Assembly: GCF_014205135.1 (NCBI RefSeq)
Contig: NZ_JACHMY010000001.1
Coordinates: forward strand, 7,130,001 to 7,194,000
Direction of reading: 5' to 3'
Origin: Kribbella italica
GTDB lineage: Bacteria; Actinomycetota; Actinomycetes; Propionibacteriales; Kribbellaceae
Length of the DNA: 64,000 bases
Shown: positions 1 through 7,798 of the stretch, one piece after another
How the letters are laid out: each line of letters starts with the position of its first letter
Position numbering within the stretch: the first letter of the stretch is position 1
Position numbers and translations under genes: made by a program
Notes under the pieces: model-generated
The model's database searches: none
What the model was told of the DNA's origin: nothing
Seen by the model: the letters and a program-made list of their open reading frames with translations, nothing else

Positions 1-54
1 CTGGTGCACCTGAACCGGTCCAGTCCACAAATACCCGACGGTCAATTCCACGGG

Positions 55-1038
55 TTACCGCACCCATCCCCGCTGAGCCGCCCGAACCCCCAGCTCGAAC
101 CGCCCCGAAGCCCCCACCTGCTCCCCGAGCTTCGCCGCCATCCGCCGCACGGTCCGCAGAGATACGCCGAGCTTCCGCCCGGCCTGCTCGTCGGTTGCCC
201 CCTGCACCAGCAACGCGAGGAACGCGGATTCCTGAGCGCTGATCTCCCCCGAAGACGCCGCGTCATCGCGCAGTTGCGGCGGCAGTTCGCCCCGTGCCCA
301 GTAGCTCTCGAACAGCTCGGTGGCCAGCAGCACGGCACTCCGGCTGTGGTGTACCACGATCCCCCGAGAGTGATCGTCGGGGTCGAGTGCCATCACCACG
401 GCCGCGCCGTCCATGATCATCATCCGCATCGGCAGGCTCGGCACCACTCTGCTCTCTGCACCGTAGCTGTGCATCCAGCGCCAGTTCTCGGCAAATCTCG
501 GCACTTTCCACGCCGTAGCCAGATAGATGATCCGGTATTTGATTCCCCGTTCGAGCCACGGGCGGTCCGGGGAATCCTCCGGCGCACCAAAACCGTCATC
601 CTTCGTGGTGGGGTTGAATCCCCAGATGGATCTTTGGAGTTGGAACTGCTCCATTCGCTCGTGGGTCTTTTCCCGGCCCTCGACGATCTCAATGTCTTGA
701 GCGTGCTTGTGGCGCTGAAAGTCGGTGTACCGCTGCACCAGCAATTCGGCCTCGGCCTCGTCCCGCCGAAATTCCTCGGTGAACGCGTCGAGTTGCTGCC
801 GGCGTTGCCGCGCGAGCAGTTTGAAGCCGACGTTCGGATGAACTGCGTACTCCGCGCCGCCTCCGGTCCAGCGAGGGATCAGGAGCTTGAGTTCACGGAG
901 CTTGCTGAGCGCGGGAGCGACCTCGTCCGGCGCGCAGGCTGCCGCGGCAGCCAGCGCTGCGCTCTCAGCGTCTGGTTGGTCGAGCAGATGACGATAGATG
1001 CGCAGCGTGAGTTCGGTGACGCCCAGCGACTCGTACAT
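55..1038 (-). CDS. TrmB-like / LuxR-type HTH regulator (first of a tandem pair)
   Basis: A 327-residue putative DNA-binding regulator. The N-terminal ~60 residues (ESLGVTELTLRIYRHLL) read like a TrmB-type winged helix. The last ~65 residues are a LuxR/GerE helix-turn-helix (AGRKLGVSLRTVRRMAAKL), ending FELGVRAAQRGWVR. The middle ~200 residues match no family I can name and may sense a ligand. It starts 7 bases after the stop of the homologous gene 1046-2068, so the two are probably one operon. Both share the ending FELGV-AA-RGWV. There is no response-regulator receiver domain, so control by phosphorylation is unlikely. Confidence 0.8.
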   Translation of the reverse strand: MYESLGVTELTLRIYRHLLDQPDAESAALAAAAACAPDEVAPALSKLRELKLLIPRWTGGGAEYAVHPNVGFKLLARQRRQQLDAFTEEFRRDEAEAELLVQRYTDFQRHKHAQDIEIVEGREKTHERMEQFQLQRSIWGFNPTTKDDGFGAPEDSPDRPWLERGIKYRIIYLATAWKVPRFAENWRWMHSYGAESRVVPSLPMRMMIMDGAAVVMALDPDDHSRGIVVHHSRSAVLLATELFESYWARGELPPQLRDDAASSGEISAQESAFLALLVQGATDEQAGRKLGVSLRTVRRMAAKLGEQVGASGRFELGVRAAQRGWVR

Positions 1039-1045
1039 CCGTCGG

Positions 1046-2068
1046 CTAGACCCAGCCGCGCTTGGCGGCGGCTACTCCCAGCTCGAAGCGGGACGTTGCG
1101 TCCAGGCGGTCCGAGAGGTTTGCGGTGATACGGCGGGCGGTGCGGAGGGAGATGCCCAGGAGGCGTGCAACCTGCTCGTCCTTGGCGCCTCCGGCGAGGA
1201 GGCGGAGGACCTCGGCCTCGTGGGGCGTCAGGGGAGACTCGTTGTCGCGGTCCTCGGGGGCGAAGAGGTCGGTGGCGCGCGACCAGTAGGAGTCGAAGAG
1301 GGCGAGGGCCACCGCGAGGACGGCGGGGCTGCGGTGGATGACCGCGCCGGCGCTCTCCACGGCGGGGTTCAGGGGCATGATCGCGATCTCCTGGTCGATG
1401 ATCAGGAGGCGCAGCGGCAGGGTCGGGGTGGCCCGGACCTCGTTGCCGCGCTTGTGCATGTACGCGGCGTACTCGAGGCCGGGCTTGGAGATCGTCATGC
1501 TCTGCAGGTAGACGCTGCGCATCTTGATCCCGCGATCGAGCAGCGGCAGGTCGGGCGACTCCTCCGGCGGGGCGACGATGTCGTCGACGTGAGCAGGGAT
1601 CAGGCCCCAGAAACAGTCCTTGGCCTTCGCGCCCAGTTCCTCGATGCGGCGGGACGCGTTCGCGCGGCCCTTGAGGAACTCGACGTCGCCGCTGGTGCGC
1701 GAGGTGAGCAGCTCGTTGTACTGCTCGGCCATCACCTCGGCGGTCGCCGAGGCCTCGGCCAGTTCGCCGAGCATCCGGTTGAGCTCGCTGCGGCGGCGCT
1801 CGACCAGGCCGGCCAGGCCGACCCGGGGGTGCACGGCGTGCTCGACGTCGGGGTTGGTCCAGGTCGGAACCAGGAGGTCGAGTTTGCGCAGCTCGTCCAT
1901 TAGCTGGTGAACCTCGGTCAATGACCTATTCACTAGCGCGGCAATCTGCTCCGGCGTACTGTCTGGGGCGCGGAGGAGGGCGTGGTAGACCGCCGAGGTC
2001 GCCTCGTCCAGACCCAGCGGTTCCAGCACTTTCCACAACCCTTCCAACACTCGTTTGGAACCGACCAT
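1046..2068 (-). CDS. TrmB-like / LuxR-type HTH regulator (second of a tandem pair)
   Basis: A 340-residue paralogue of 55-1038 with the same layout: N-terminal winged helix (LGLDEATSAVYHALLRAP), an unassigned middle with conserved acidic and aromatic patches, and a C-terminal LuxR helix-turn-helix (VARLLGISLRTARRITANL). It is the promoter-proximal gene of the pair. Only 65 bases separate its start from a divergent gene for a small secreted peptide (2134-2265). That arrangement suggests the regulators respond to the peptide or control it. This is inferred from position only. Confidence 0.8.
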   Translation of the reverse strand: MVGSKRVLEGLWKVLEPLGLDEATSAVYHALLRAPDSTPEQIAALVNRSLTEVHQLMDELRKLDLLVPTWTNPDVEHAVHPRVGLAGLVERRRSELNRMLGELAEASATAEVMAEQYNELLTSRTSGDVEFLKGRANASRRIEELGAKAKDCFWGLIPAHVDDIVAPPEESPDLPLLDRGIKMRSVYLQSMTISKPGLEYAAYMHKRGNEVRATPTLPLRLLIIDQEIAIMPLNPAVESAGAVIHRSPAVLAVALALFDSYWSRATDLFAPEDRDNESPLTPHEAEVLRLLAGGAKDEQVARLLGISLRTARRITANLSDRLDATSRFELGVAAAKRGWV

Positions 2069-2133
2069 ATACAGGGTGCGTCGATTTAGCGCGCTCAGTA
2101 GATGGGTTTGGATTATTTCGGAGGGGACACACT

Positions 2134-2265
2134 GTGATCAAGAGGTTTCTGGCGGTGTCGGTTTCAGCGATGCTGCTGCTGGGGCTGACCGCCGGATCCG
2201 CGGCAGCTCGAGAGGAACCGCCGGTCAGTGATGACCCGACCGGCTACTGCTTGGTCTGCTGGTGA
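2134..2265 (+). CDS. small secreted peptide ending CLVCW
   Basis: A 43-residue ORF starting at GTG 2134 with a strong ribosome site (GGAGGGG) 8-14 bases upstream. It has a classical signal peptide: Lys and Arg near the start, a hydrophobic core (SVSAMLLLGLTAG) and an Ala-x-Ala-type site (GSAAA). Cleavage would release an ~18-residue peptide beginning REEPPVSDD and ending GYCLVCW. I know no named family for it. The terminal C-x-x-C-W suggests a disulfide, lipidation or receptor-binding motif. It is divergent from two LuxR-type regulators and ends 23 bases before purF. Confidence 0.65.
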   Translation: MIKRFLAVSVSAMLLLGLTAGSAAAREEPPVSDDPTGYCLVCW

Positions 2266-2276
2266 AAACCGTCCCG

Positions 2277-2288
2277 TAGACTGCTGCC
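2277..2288 (+). promoter_or_regulatory. -10 box for leaderless purF transcript
   Basis: TAGACT at 2277-2282 fits the actinobacterial -10 pattern TANNNT. It lies 6 bases before the purF GTG, so transcription would begin at or beside the start codon. No clear -35 was found. It indicates that purF can be transcribed separately from the peptide gene just upstream. Confidence 0.45.
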
Positions 2289-3848
2289 GTGGCTCGTGGC
2301 GATGGTCGGCTCACTCATGATCTCGACCCGCAGGATCTGGGTCCGCAGGACGCCTGTGGCGTCTTCGGAGTCTGGGCTCCTGGGGAAGAGGTCGCCAAAC
2401 TCACCTATTTCGGGCTCTACGCTCTGCAGCACCGAGGGCAGGAGTCGGCCGGGATCGCGGTCGGCAACGGGAGTCAGATCCTGGTCTACAAGGACATGGG
2501 CCTGGTCAGCCAGGTCTTCGACGAGGCGACCCTGGCGTCGCTGCGGGGGCACATCGCCGTCGGGCACTGCCGGTACTCGACGACCGGTTCCAGCGTCTGG
2601 GCGAACGCGCAGCCGACGTTCCGGTCCACCGCGACCGGGTCGGTGGCGCTCGCGCACAACGGCAACCTGACCAACACCGGTGACCTCGCGGCCACGCTGG
2701 ACGGCAGCGACTCCCTGGATCTCGGGCTCGACCTCGAGGTCGAGCACGCGAAGGCGAACGCCAAGCACGGCGCGTCCTCCGACACCGACATCCTCACCTC
2801 GATGCTCGCGGCGTACCCGGACCTGACGCTCGAGCAGGCCGCGGCCCGCGTGCTGCCGAAGGTCAAGGGCGCGTTCAGCCTGGTCTTCATGGACGAGTCC
2901 ACCCTGTACGCCGCGCGCGACCCGCAGGGCATCCGCCCGCTGGTGCTCGGCCGGCTCGAGCGGGGCTGGGTCGTGGCGAGCGAGACTGCCGCGCTGGACA
3001 TCGTCGGCGCCAGCTTCGTCCGCGAGGTCGAGGCGGGCGAGATCGTCGCGATCGACGAGGACGGTCTGCGCTCCACCAAGTTCGCGGAGCCGGACCTCAA
3101 GGGCTGCCTGTTCGAGTTCGTCTACCTGGCCCGCCCGGACACCCAGATCTCCGGCCAGCGGATCCACTCGACCCGCGTCGAGATCGGCCGCCGGCTGGCC
3201 CGCGAGCACCCGGCCGACGCCGACCTGGTGATCGCGACGCCGGAGTCCGGCGTACCGGGCGCGATCGGGTACGCCGAGGAGTCCGGCATCCCGTACGGCG
3301 CCGGCCTGGTCAAGAACGCGTACGTCGGCCGGACCTTCATCCAGCCCAGCCAGACCATCCGGCAGCTCGGCATCCGGCTCAAGCTGAACCCGCTGCGCGA
3401 GGTGATCGAGGGCAAGCGGCTGGTCGTGGTCGACGACACCATCGTCCGCGGCAACACCCAGCGCGCGGTGATCAAGATGCTGCGCGAGGCCGGTGCGCAG
3501 GAGATCCACGTCCGGATCACCGCGCCGCCGGTGAAGTGGCCGTGCTTCTACGGCATCGACTTCGCCAGCCGGGCCGAACTGATCGCCAACGGCCTGAACA
3601 CCGAGGAGATCTGCCGCTCGCTCGGCGCCGACTCGCTCGGGTACATCGACCTGGACACGCTGGTCGAGGCGACCACGCTGCCGAAGGACAAGCTCTGCCG
3701 GGCCTGCTTCGACGGGGTCTACCCGGTCGAGCTGCCGGACCCGGAGCGGATCGGCAAGCACCTGCTGGAGCTTCCGGTCACCGACGTCGACGGCCTGGCC
3801 TCGGTCGCCGGTGGCGCCGGCGCCGCGGACGCGCTCTCCCGCCCGTAG
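2289..3848 (+). CDS. purF: amidophosphoribosyltransferase PurF
   Basis: First committed enzyme of de novo purine synthesis: it transfers the amide nitrogen of glutamine to PRPP to form 5-phosphoribosylamine in the cytoplasm. The 519-residue product has the class II glutaminase start after a short propeptide (DACGVFGVW, where the Cys becomes the N-terminal nucleophile), then HRGQESAGI and GHCRYST. The C-terminal half holds the PRPP-binding motif VVVDDTIVRG. Length is normal for actinobacterial PurF. purM follows 193 bases downstream on the same strand, as in many actinobacteria. The GTG start is supported by a leaderless -10 box. Confidence 0.97.
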   Translation: MARGDGRLTHDLDPQDLGPQDACGVFGVWAPGEEVAKLTYFGLYALQHRGQESAGIAVGNGSQILVYKDMGLVSQVFDEATLASLRGHIAVGHCRYSTTGSSVWANAQPTFRSTATGSVALAHNGNLTNTGDLAATLDGSDSLDLGLDLEVEHAKANAKHGASSDTDILTSMLAAYPDLTLEQAAARVLPKVKGAFSLVFMDESTLYAARDPQGIRPLVLGRLERGWVVASETAALDIVGASFVREVEAGEIVAIDEDGLRSTKFAEPDLKGCLFEFVYLARPDTQISGQRIHSTRVEIGRRLAREHPADADLVIATPESGVPGAIGYAEESGIPYGAGLVKNAYVGRTFIQPSQTIRQLGIRLKLNPLREVIEGKRLVVVDDTIVRGNTQRAVIKMLREAGAQEIHVRITAPPVKWPCFYGIDFASRAELIANGLNTEEICRSLGADSLGYIDLDTLVEATTLPKDKLCRACFDGVYPVELPDPERIGKHLLELPVTDVDGLASVAGGAGAADALSRP

Positions 3849-4041
3849 TCACCCCGATGATCGCGCCGGCCCGAGTCGACCAGTCCCTCACCAGGGAGTG
3901 GTCGGCCGGTGGCCGTGATCGAGCCCGGCAGCGCCTCGGTCGTGGCGACCTGCGGATGCCCACCAGAGGCCGAGCGACGGCCGGCAGGTTCGCCGTACGA
4001 CGTACTTCCGGGACGCCGTCCCGCCGACGAAGGAGAACACC

Positions 4042-5112
4042 GTGAGCCAGGGCGCGAGCTACGCCGCCGCCGGAGTCGACATCGAGGCCGGGGACCGGGC
4101 CGTCGAGCTGATGAAGGAGTGGGTGTCCAAGGCGACCCGTCCCGAGGTGGTCGGAGGCCTCGGCGGGTTCGCCGGGCTGTTCGACGCGACCGCGCTGACG
4201 GCGTACCGGCGGCCGCTGCTGGCGACGTCGACCGACGGCGTCGGGACCAAGGTCGCGATCGCGCAGAAGATGGACCGGCACGACACGATCGGGTTCGACC
4301 TGGTCGGCATGGTCGTCGACGACCTGGTGGTCTGCGGCGCCGAGCCGCTGTTCATGACCGACTACATCTGCACCGGCAAGGTGGTCCCGGAGACGATCGC
4401 GCAGATCGTCAAGGGCATCGCCGAGGCGTGCGTCGAGGCCGGTACGGCGCTGGTCGGCGGTGAGACCGCCGAGCACCCGGGCCTGCTCGAGCCCGACGAG
4501 TACGACGTCGCCGGCGCCTCCACCGGTGTGGTCGAGGCCGACGAACTGCTCGGCGCCGAGCGGGTCAAGGCCGGCGACGTCGTCGTCGCGATGGCCTCGT
4601 CCGGCCTGCACTCGAACGGGTACTCCCTGGTCCGGCACGTCTTCTTCGACCGCGCCGGCTGGCAGCTCGACCGCGAGGTCCCCGAGCTCGGCGGCACCCT
4701 CGGCGACACGCTGATCACCCCGACCCGGGTCTACGCCAAGCACTGCCTCGAGCTGATCCGGGCACTGAACGCCGACGGCGACCGCCCGCTGCACGCGATG
4801 TCGCACATCACCGGCGGCGGTTTCGCGGCGAACGTGGCCCGGGTGATCCCGGACGAGCTCGCGGTCCGGATCGACCGGTCGAGCTGGACGCCGGCGCCGG
4901 TCTTCGGCCTGGTCGGGCAGCTCGGCGACGTACCGCGGCTGGAGCTGGAGAAGACGCTGAACATGGGCGTCGGCATGGTCGCGGTCCTGGACCCGGCCGC
5001 GGCGGACCGCGCGATCGCCGTCCTGGCCGAGCGGGAGATCCCCGCCTGGGTCTGCGGCGAGGTCAGCACCGGCAGCACCGGCGTCGAGCTGCAGGGCGAC
5101 TACGCGAGCTGA
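4042..5112 (+). CDS. purM: phosphoribosylformylglycinamidine cyclo-ligase PurM (AIR synthetase)
   Basis: Converts FGAM and ATP to aminoimidazole ribotide, the fifth step of purine synthesis. The 356-residue sequence shows the family blocks: an N-terminal YAAAGVDIEAG, the ATP-site segment STDGVGTKVAIA, the metal and substrate region FDLVGMVVDDL, GGETAEHPG, and the C-terminal HITGGGF. Start GTG 4042 has a GGAGA ribosome site. Together with purF it forms a purine gene pair. Confidence 0.97.
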   Translation: MSQGASYAAAGVDIEAGDRAVELMKEWVSKATRPEVVGGLGGFAGLFDATALTAYRRPLLATSTDGVGTKVAIAQKMDRHDTIGFDLVGMVVDDLVVCGAEPLFMTDYICTGKVVPETIAQIVKGIAEACVEAGTALVGGETAEHPGLLEPDEYDVAGASTGVVEADELLGAERVKAGDVVVAMASSGLHSNGYSLVRHVFFDRAGWQLDREVPELGGTLGDTLITPTRVYAKHCLELIRALNADGDRPLHAMSHITGGGFAANVARVIPDELAVRIDRSSWTPAPVFGLVGQLGDVPRLELEKTLNMGVGMVAVLDPAAADRAIAVLAEREIPAWVCGEVSTGSTGVELQGDYAS

Positions 5113-5156
5113 TCCGCGCCTGGGGACGGCGAAGCGCCGCACGGTCCAGGCGTACT

Positions 5157-5201
5157 TCTGCTCAGGTGGCGTTCACCGCGGGTGAGCGCCACCTGAGCAG
5201 A
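5157..5201. terminator. long hairpin after purM
   Basis: A perfect 15-bp stem (arms 5157-5171 and 5187-5201) with a further short stem inside the loop. It lies 45 bases after the purM stop. There is no T-run, which is common for actinobacterial terminators. It may stop transcription from both sides. Confidence 0.55.
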
Positions 5202-5293
5202 CAGGCATCGCGAGCCACACCGGCGACGGCAAAACGGCAGGCTGACATGACCTGCGGTACCGGTGTGACGAACTCCGTCGATCGAGCACAGCC

Positions 5294-5327
5294 GACTGGT
5301 CCAGGCGCCTAGGCGCTTGGACCAGTC
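5294..5327 (-). terminator. hairpin downstream of the DUF3073 gene
   Basis: An almost perfect palindrome of 34 bases (GACTGGTCCA arm, 5294-5327), 18 bases past the stop of the minus-strand DUF3073 gene. It probably terminates that gene. Confidence 0.55.
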
Positions 5328-5345
5328 ACTGAAGCTGCTGTTGCT

Positions 5346-5540
5346 TTACCGACGGGGGTGGTAGTCGTCGGCGTCATCGCCGGCGTCTGTGTCGGCGTCA
5401 CCGTTTGCAGAACGGGTACCGCCACCCTCGTCCCCGCCGGCCAGCTCTCGTTTGAGCTGGTCCAGGTCGGTGTCCCAGGTGCGGTACTTCAGGTCGCGAG
5501 CGACCTTCGTCTGCTTGGCCTTTGCACGGCCGCGCCCCAT
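5346..5540 (-). CDS. DUF3073 family protein
   Basis: A 64-residue protein beginning MGRGRAKAKQTKVARDLKY, the hallmark of the actinobacterial DUF3073 family, with an acidic tail rich in Asp and Gly. Its function is not known. The start at 5540 rather than an in-frame ATG 21 bases upstream is chosen because the family begins at MGRGR. It commonly sits next to purine synthesis genes in actinobacteria, as here. Confidence 0.85.
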   Translation of the reverse strand: MGRGRAKAKQTKVARDLKYRTWDTDLDQLKRELAGGDEGGGTRSANGDADTDAGDDADDYHPRR

Positions 5541-5757
5541 AGCGTCGACCCCCTCGCACAAGTCAACCGGGTACGCAGCGTGGCGCCCACGGATCAGTCG
5601 TCAGTAATCGTGGTTCTAGGTTACCCGGAGCCGGGGATCGACACACGCACCGCCCCCTGGTCGGACGCCCCAAGTCCTCCGATGACAGTCCGATGGGCCT
5701 GCCCGGTCCCCTCAAACCGGTCAGGCCCACCGCGTCTTTTGCGCTCGGAAGCGCTGT

Positions 5758-6576
5758 CTACTTCACCTCGCGACGTGAGCTTGCCCACAGTCCGGCGATG
5801 GTCGGCAGGACGACCCAGACCGCGACCGCGGTGAGCGTCTCGGGCACCATGCCCTGCAGGTCACGCTCCGCGATCCGGCCGAAGGCGCCGAACACGTCCA
5901 GCCAGTCCGCGTTGTCCTTGAACAGCGCCGGCCCGGCCAGCGACCAGGCGGTCGGCGCCACGAAGAAGACCAGCACGGCGGCCGCGGTCTGGGCGATGAC
6001 GGCACCGAAGGCGGCGCCCATCAGGACGTTCAGCGCGGTGCTCAGGTAGGCACCGGCGAGCGCTCCACCCATCCCGGCGTACGTCGTACCGTCGCCGCCG
6101 ACGGCTCCACCGAGCGCGGTCGCGGCCAGCGCCAGGACAGCGGTAGCGGTCAGTACGACGGCGCTCAGCACCACCGCGGAGGCGAACTTGGCCAGCTGGA
6201 CCCGGACCCGGCGCGGCGACAGCGTGAACGTGGTCAGCGCGGTCCGCTGGGTCCACTCGCTCGTCATCGCCATCACACCGATGACGGGCAGGATCAGCAG
6301 TACGCCGGTCGAGGCGGCGCCGAGGAACCCGTCGAACCGGGCCGGCCCGTCACCCAGGTGGGTGAGCTCCCAGACCAGGGCGGCCATCGCGATGGCCAGG
6401 ATGGCCAGGATCAGGACCCGGCCGCTGCGGGTGTTCACGGACTTGCGCAGCTCGATGCCGACGAGCTTGGCGAAGGACTGGCCGCGCGCGGGCGGCAGGC
6501 TGGTCGACACGGCGTCGGCCCGGTGCTTACCGGTGGTCGTGGCGGGTGCCGGAGTGGTCATTTCGGTGACAGTCAT
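5758..6576 (-). CDS. ABC-2 type transporter permease
   Basis: A 272-residue inner-membrane protein with about six hydrophobic segments, including VLILAILAIAMAALVW, GVLLILPVIGVMAM and AVVLTATAVLALAATAL. The motif SEWTQRTALTTFTLSPRR after the second segment is typical of ABC-2 permeases in actinobacterial drug or lipid exporters. It lies 28 bases downstream of the ATPase gene 6605-7498 in the same direction, so the two should form one exporter. The substrate is unknown. The divergent two-component system at 7799-9663 may control it. Confidence 0.85.
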   Translation of the reverse strand: MTVTEMTTPAPATTTGKHRADAVSTSLPPARGQSFAKLVGIELRKSVNTRSGRVLILAILAIAMAALVWELTHLGDGPARFDGFLGAASTGVLLILPVIGVMAMTSEWTQRTALTTFTLSPRRVRVQLAKFASAVVLSAVVLTATAVLALAATALGGAVGGDGTTYAGMGGALAGAYLSTALNVLMGAAFGAVIAQTAAAVLVFFVAPTAWSLAGPALFKDNADWLDVFGAFGRIAERDLQGMVPETLTAVAVWVVLPTIAGLWASSRREVK

Positions 6577-6604
6577 GTCAGAAAGCTCCTGGTGGAAGAA
6601 GTGG

Positions 6605-7498
6605 TCAGGCCGCGACGGCGGTCGGGGTGGTCAGCTGGAAGAACAGCTCCTCCAGGCCGGCGCTGTCGCTCTCGCGCAGCTCGAGCAGGATCTGGCCCGC
6701 GGCGGCGGCCGCACGGCCGACCTGCTCGGCGGTGGCGTCGACGCGCAGCGAGCCGTCCTGCAGCGGCTCCAGGTTCAGCCCGGCCGCGGTCAGGGCCTGG
6801 TTCAGGCCGATCGGGTCCAGGCCGCGGACCAGCGTGCCGCTGCCGGCCAGGAGCTCACCCAGCGAGCCGTCGGCGACGATCCGGCCGCCACCGATCACGA
6901 CCAGCCGGTCGACGGTCGCCTGTACTTCGCCCAGCAGGTGGCTGGACAGGATCACGGTGCCGCCCCGGGCGGCGAAGTCCTGCAGCAGGCCGCGCATCCA
7001 GCGGATGCCTTCGGGGTCCATGCCGTTGGCCGGCTCGTCCAGGATCAGGGCCGCCGGGTCACCGAGCAGCGCGTTGGCGATGCCGAGCCGCTGCCGCATG
7101 CCGAGCGAGTACTGCCCGACCCGGCGCTTCGCGGCGCTGGTGAGGCCGACGGCCTCGAGCATCTCGTCCGCGCGGGCCTTCGGTACGCCGAGCACGCTCG
7201 CGTTGAGCGCCAGCGTCTCCCGGCCGGTGCGGCCCGGGTGCTGCGCCGCGGCGTCGAGCATGACGCCCACGACCCGGCCCGGGTTCGGCAGGTCGGCGTA
7301 CCGCTTGCCGTTGATGGTGGCGGTGCCGGAGCTCGCCGGGGTCAGCCCGGTCAGCATCCGCAGCGTGGTCGACTTGCCCGCACCGTTGGGCCCGAGGAAG
7401 CCGGTGATGCTGCCGGGCTGGACGGTGAAGGAGACATCGCTGACAGCCGTGGTGCTGCCGTACCGCTTGCTCAGGTTCTCGACGGTGATCATGTCCAC
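6605..7498 (-). CDS. ABC transporter ATP-binding protein
   Basis: A 297-residue ATPase of the DrrA/CcmA-like exporter group. Visible motifs are Walker A (GPNGAGKST), the signature (YSLGMRQRLGIANAL) and Walker B with its catalytic Glu (ALILDEPANGMDP). It is paired with the permease directly downstream. The divergent histidine kinase gene begins 300 bases away, an arrangement often seen for drug- or envelope-stress-induced exporters. The substrate cannot be read from the sequence. Confidence 0.92.
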   Translation of the reverse strand: MDMITVENLSKRYGSTTAVSDVSFTVQPGSITGFLGPNGAGKSTTLRMLTGLTPASSGTATINGKRYADLPNPGRVVGVMLDAAAQHPGRTGRETLALNASVLGVPKARADEMLEAVGLTSAAKRRVGQYSLGMRQRLGIANALLGDPAALILDEPANGMDPEGIRWMRGLLQDFAARGGTVILSSHLLGEVQATVDRLVVIGGGRIVADGSLGELLAGSGTLVRGLDPIGLNQALTAAGLNLEPLQDGSLRVDATAEQVGRAAAAAGQILLELRESDSAGLEELFFQLTTPTAVAA

Positions 7499-7619
7499 TA
7501 CTCTCGCCCGCCGGACCCCCGCGCCACATCGACCGACCGTCTCGACCGGCCCCCTACGAAAGTCGCCACCACCGCTACTCCAGGACCCCCGTGAGGGGGA
7601 CGAAAGGTATGACCCAGCG

Positions 7620-7789
7620 CTAGGGTGTGTCGCCCAATCCCCCGCCTACTGCGCGGCACCCGGCACGGCATCTCGCTGCACGGGAGCCAAGCTCACGATG
7701 CTTCGCATCGCAGCGCTCGTCTCCCGCGCACCGAGCTACCGCACCGGGCACCTGCTCGCTACGGCGGGGGATTGGGCGACACACCCTAG
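7620..7789. repeat. 170-bp element with 27-bp perfect terminal inverted repeats
   Basis: The ends 7620-7646 and 7763-7789 are perfect inverted copies of 27 bases, starting CTAGGGTGTGTCGCCC. The interior carries a small hairpin (CGATG arms with a CTTCG loop near 7696-7710) and no ORF. The size and ends resemble a MITE. No target duplication is evident. It sits in the divergent promoter region between the ABC exporter and the histidine kinase gene. Confidence 0.75.
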
Positions 7790-7798
7790 GCTGACGGA
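7787..7798 (+). promoter_or_regulatory. -10 box formed at the edge of the inverted-repeat element
   Basis: TAGGCT at 7787-7792 lies 6 bases before GTG 7799, the geometry of a leaderless actinobacterial promoter. Its first three bases (TAG) are the last bases of the 170-bp inverted-repeat element. Confidence 0.45.

Noticed and set aside
2244..3761. 505-codon minus-strand ORF
   Set aside because: Antisense shadow of purF.
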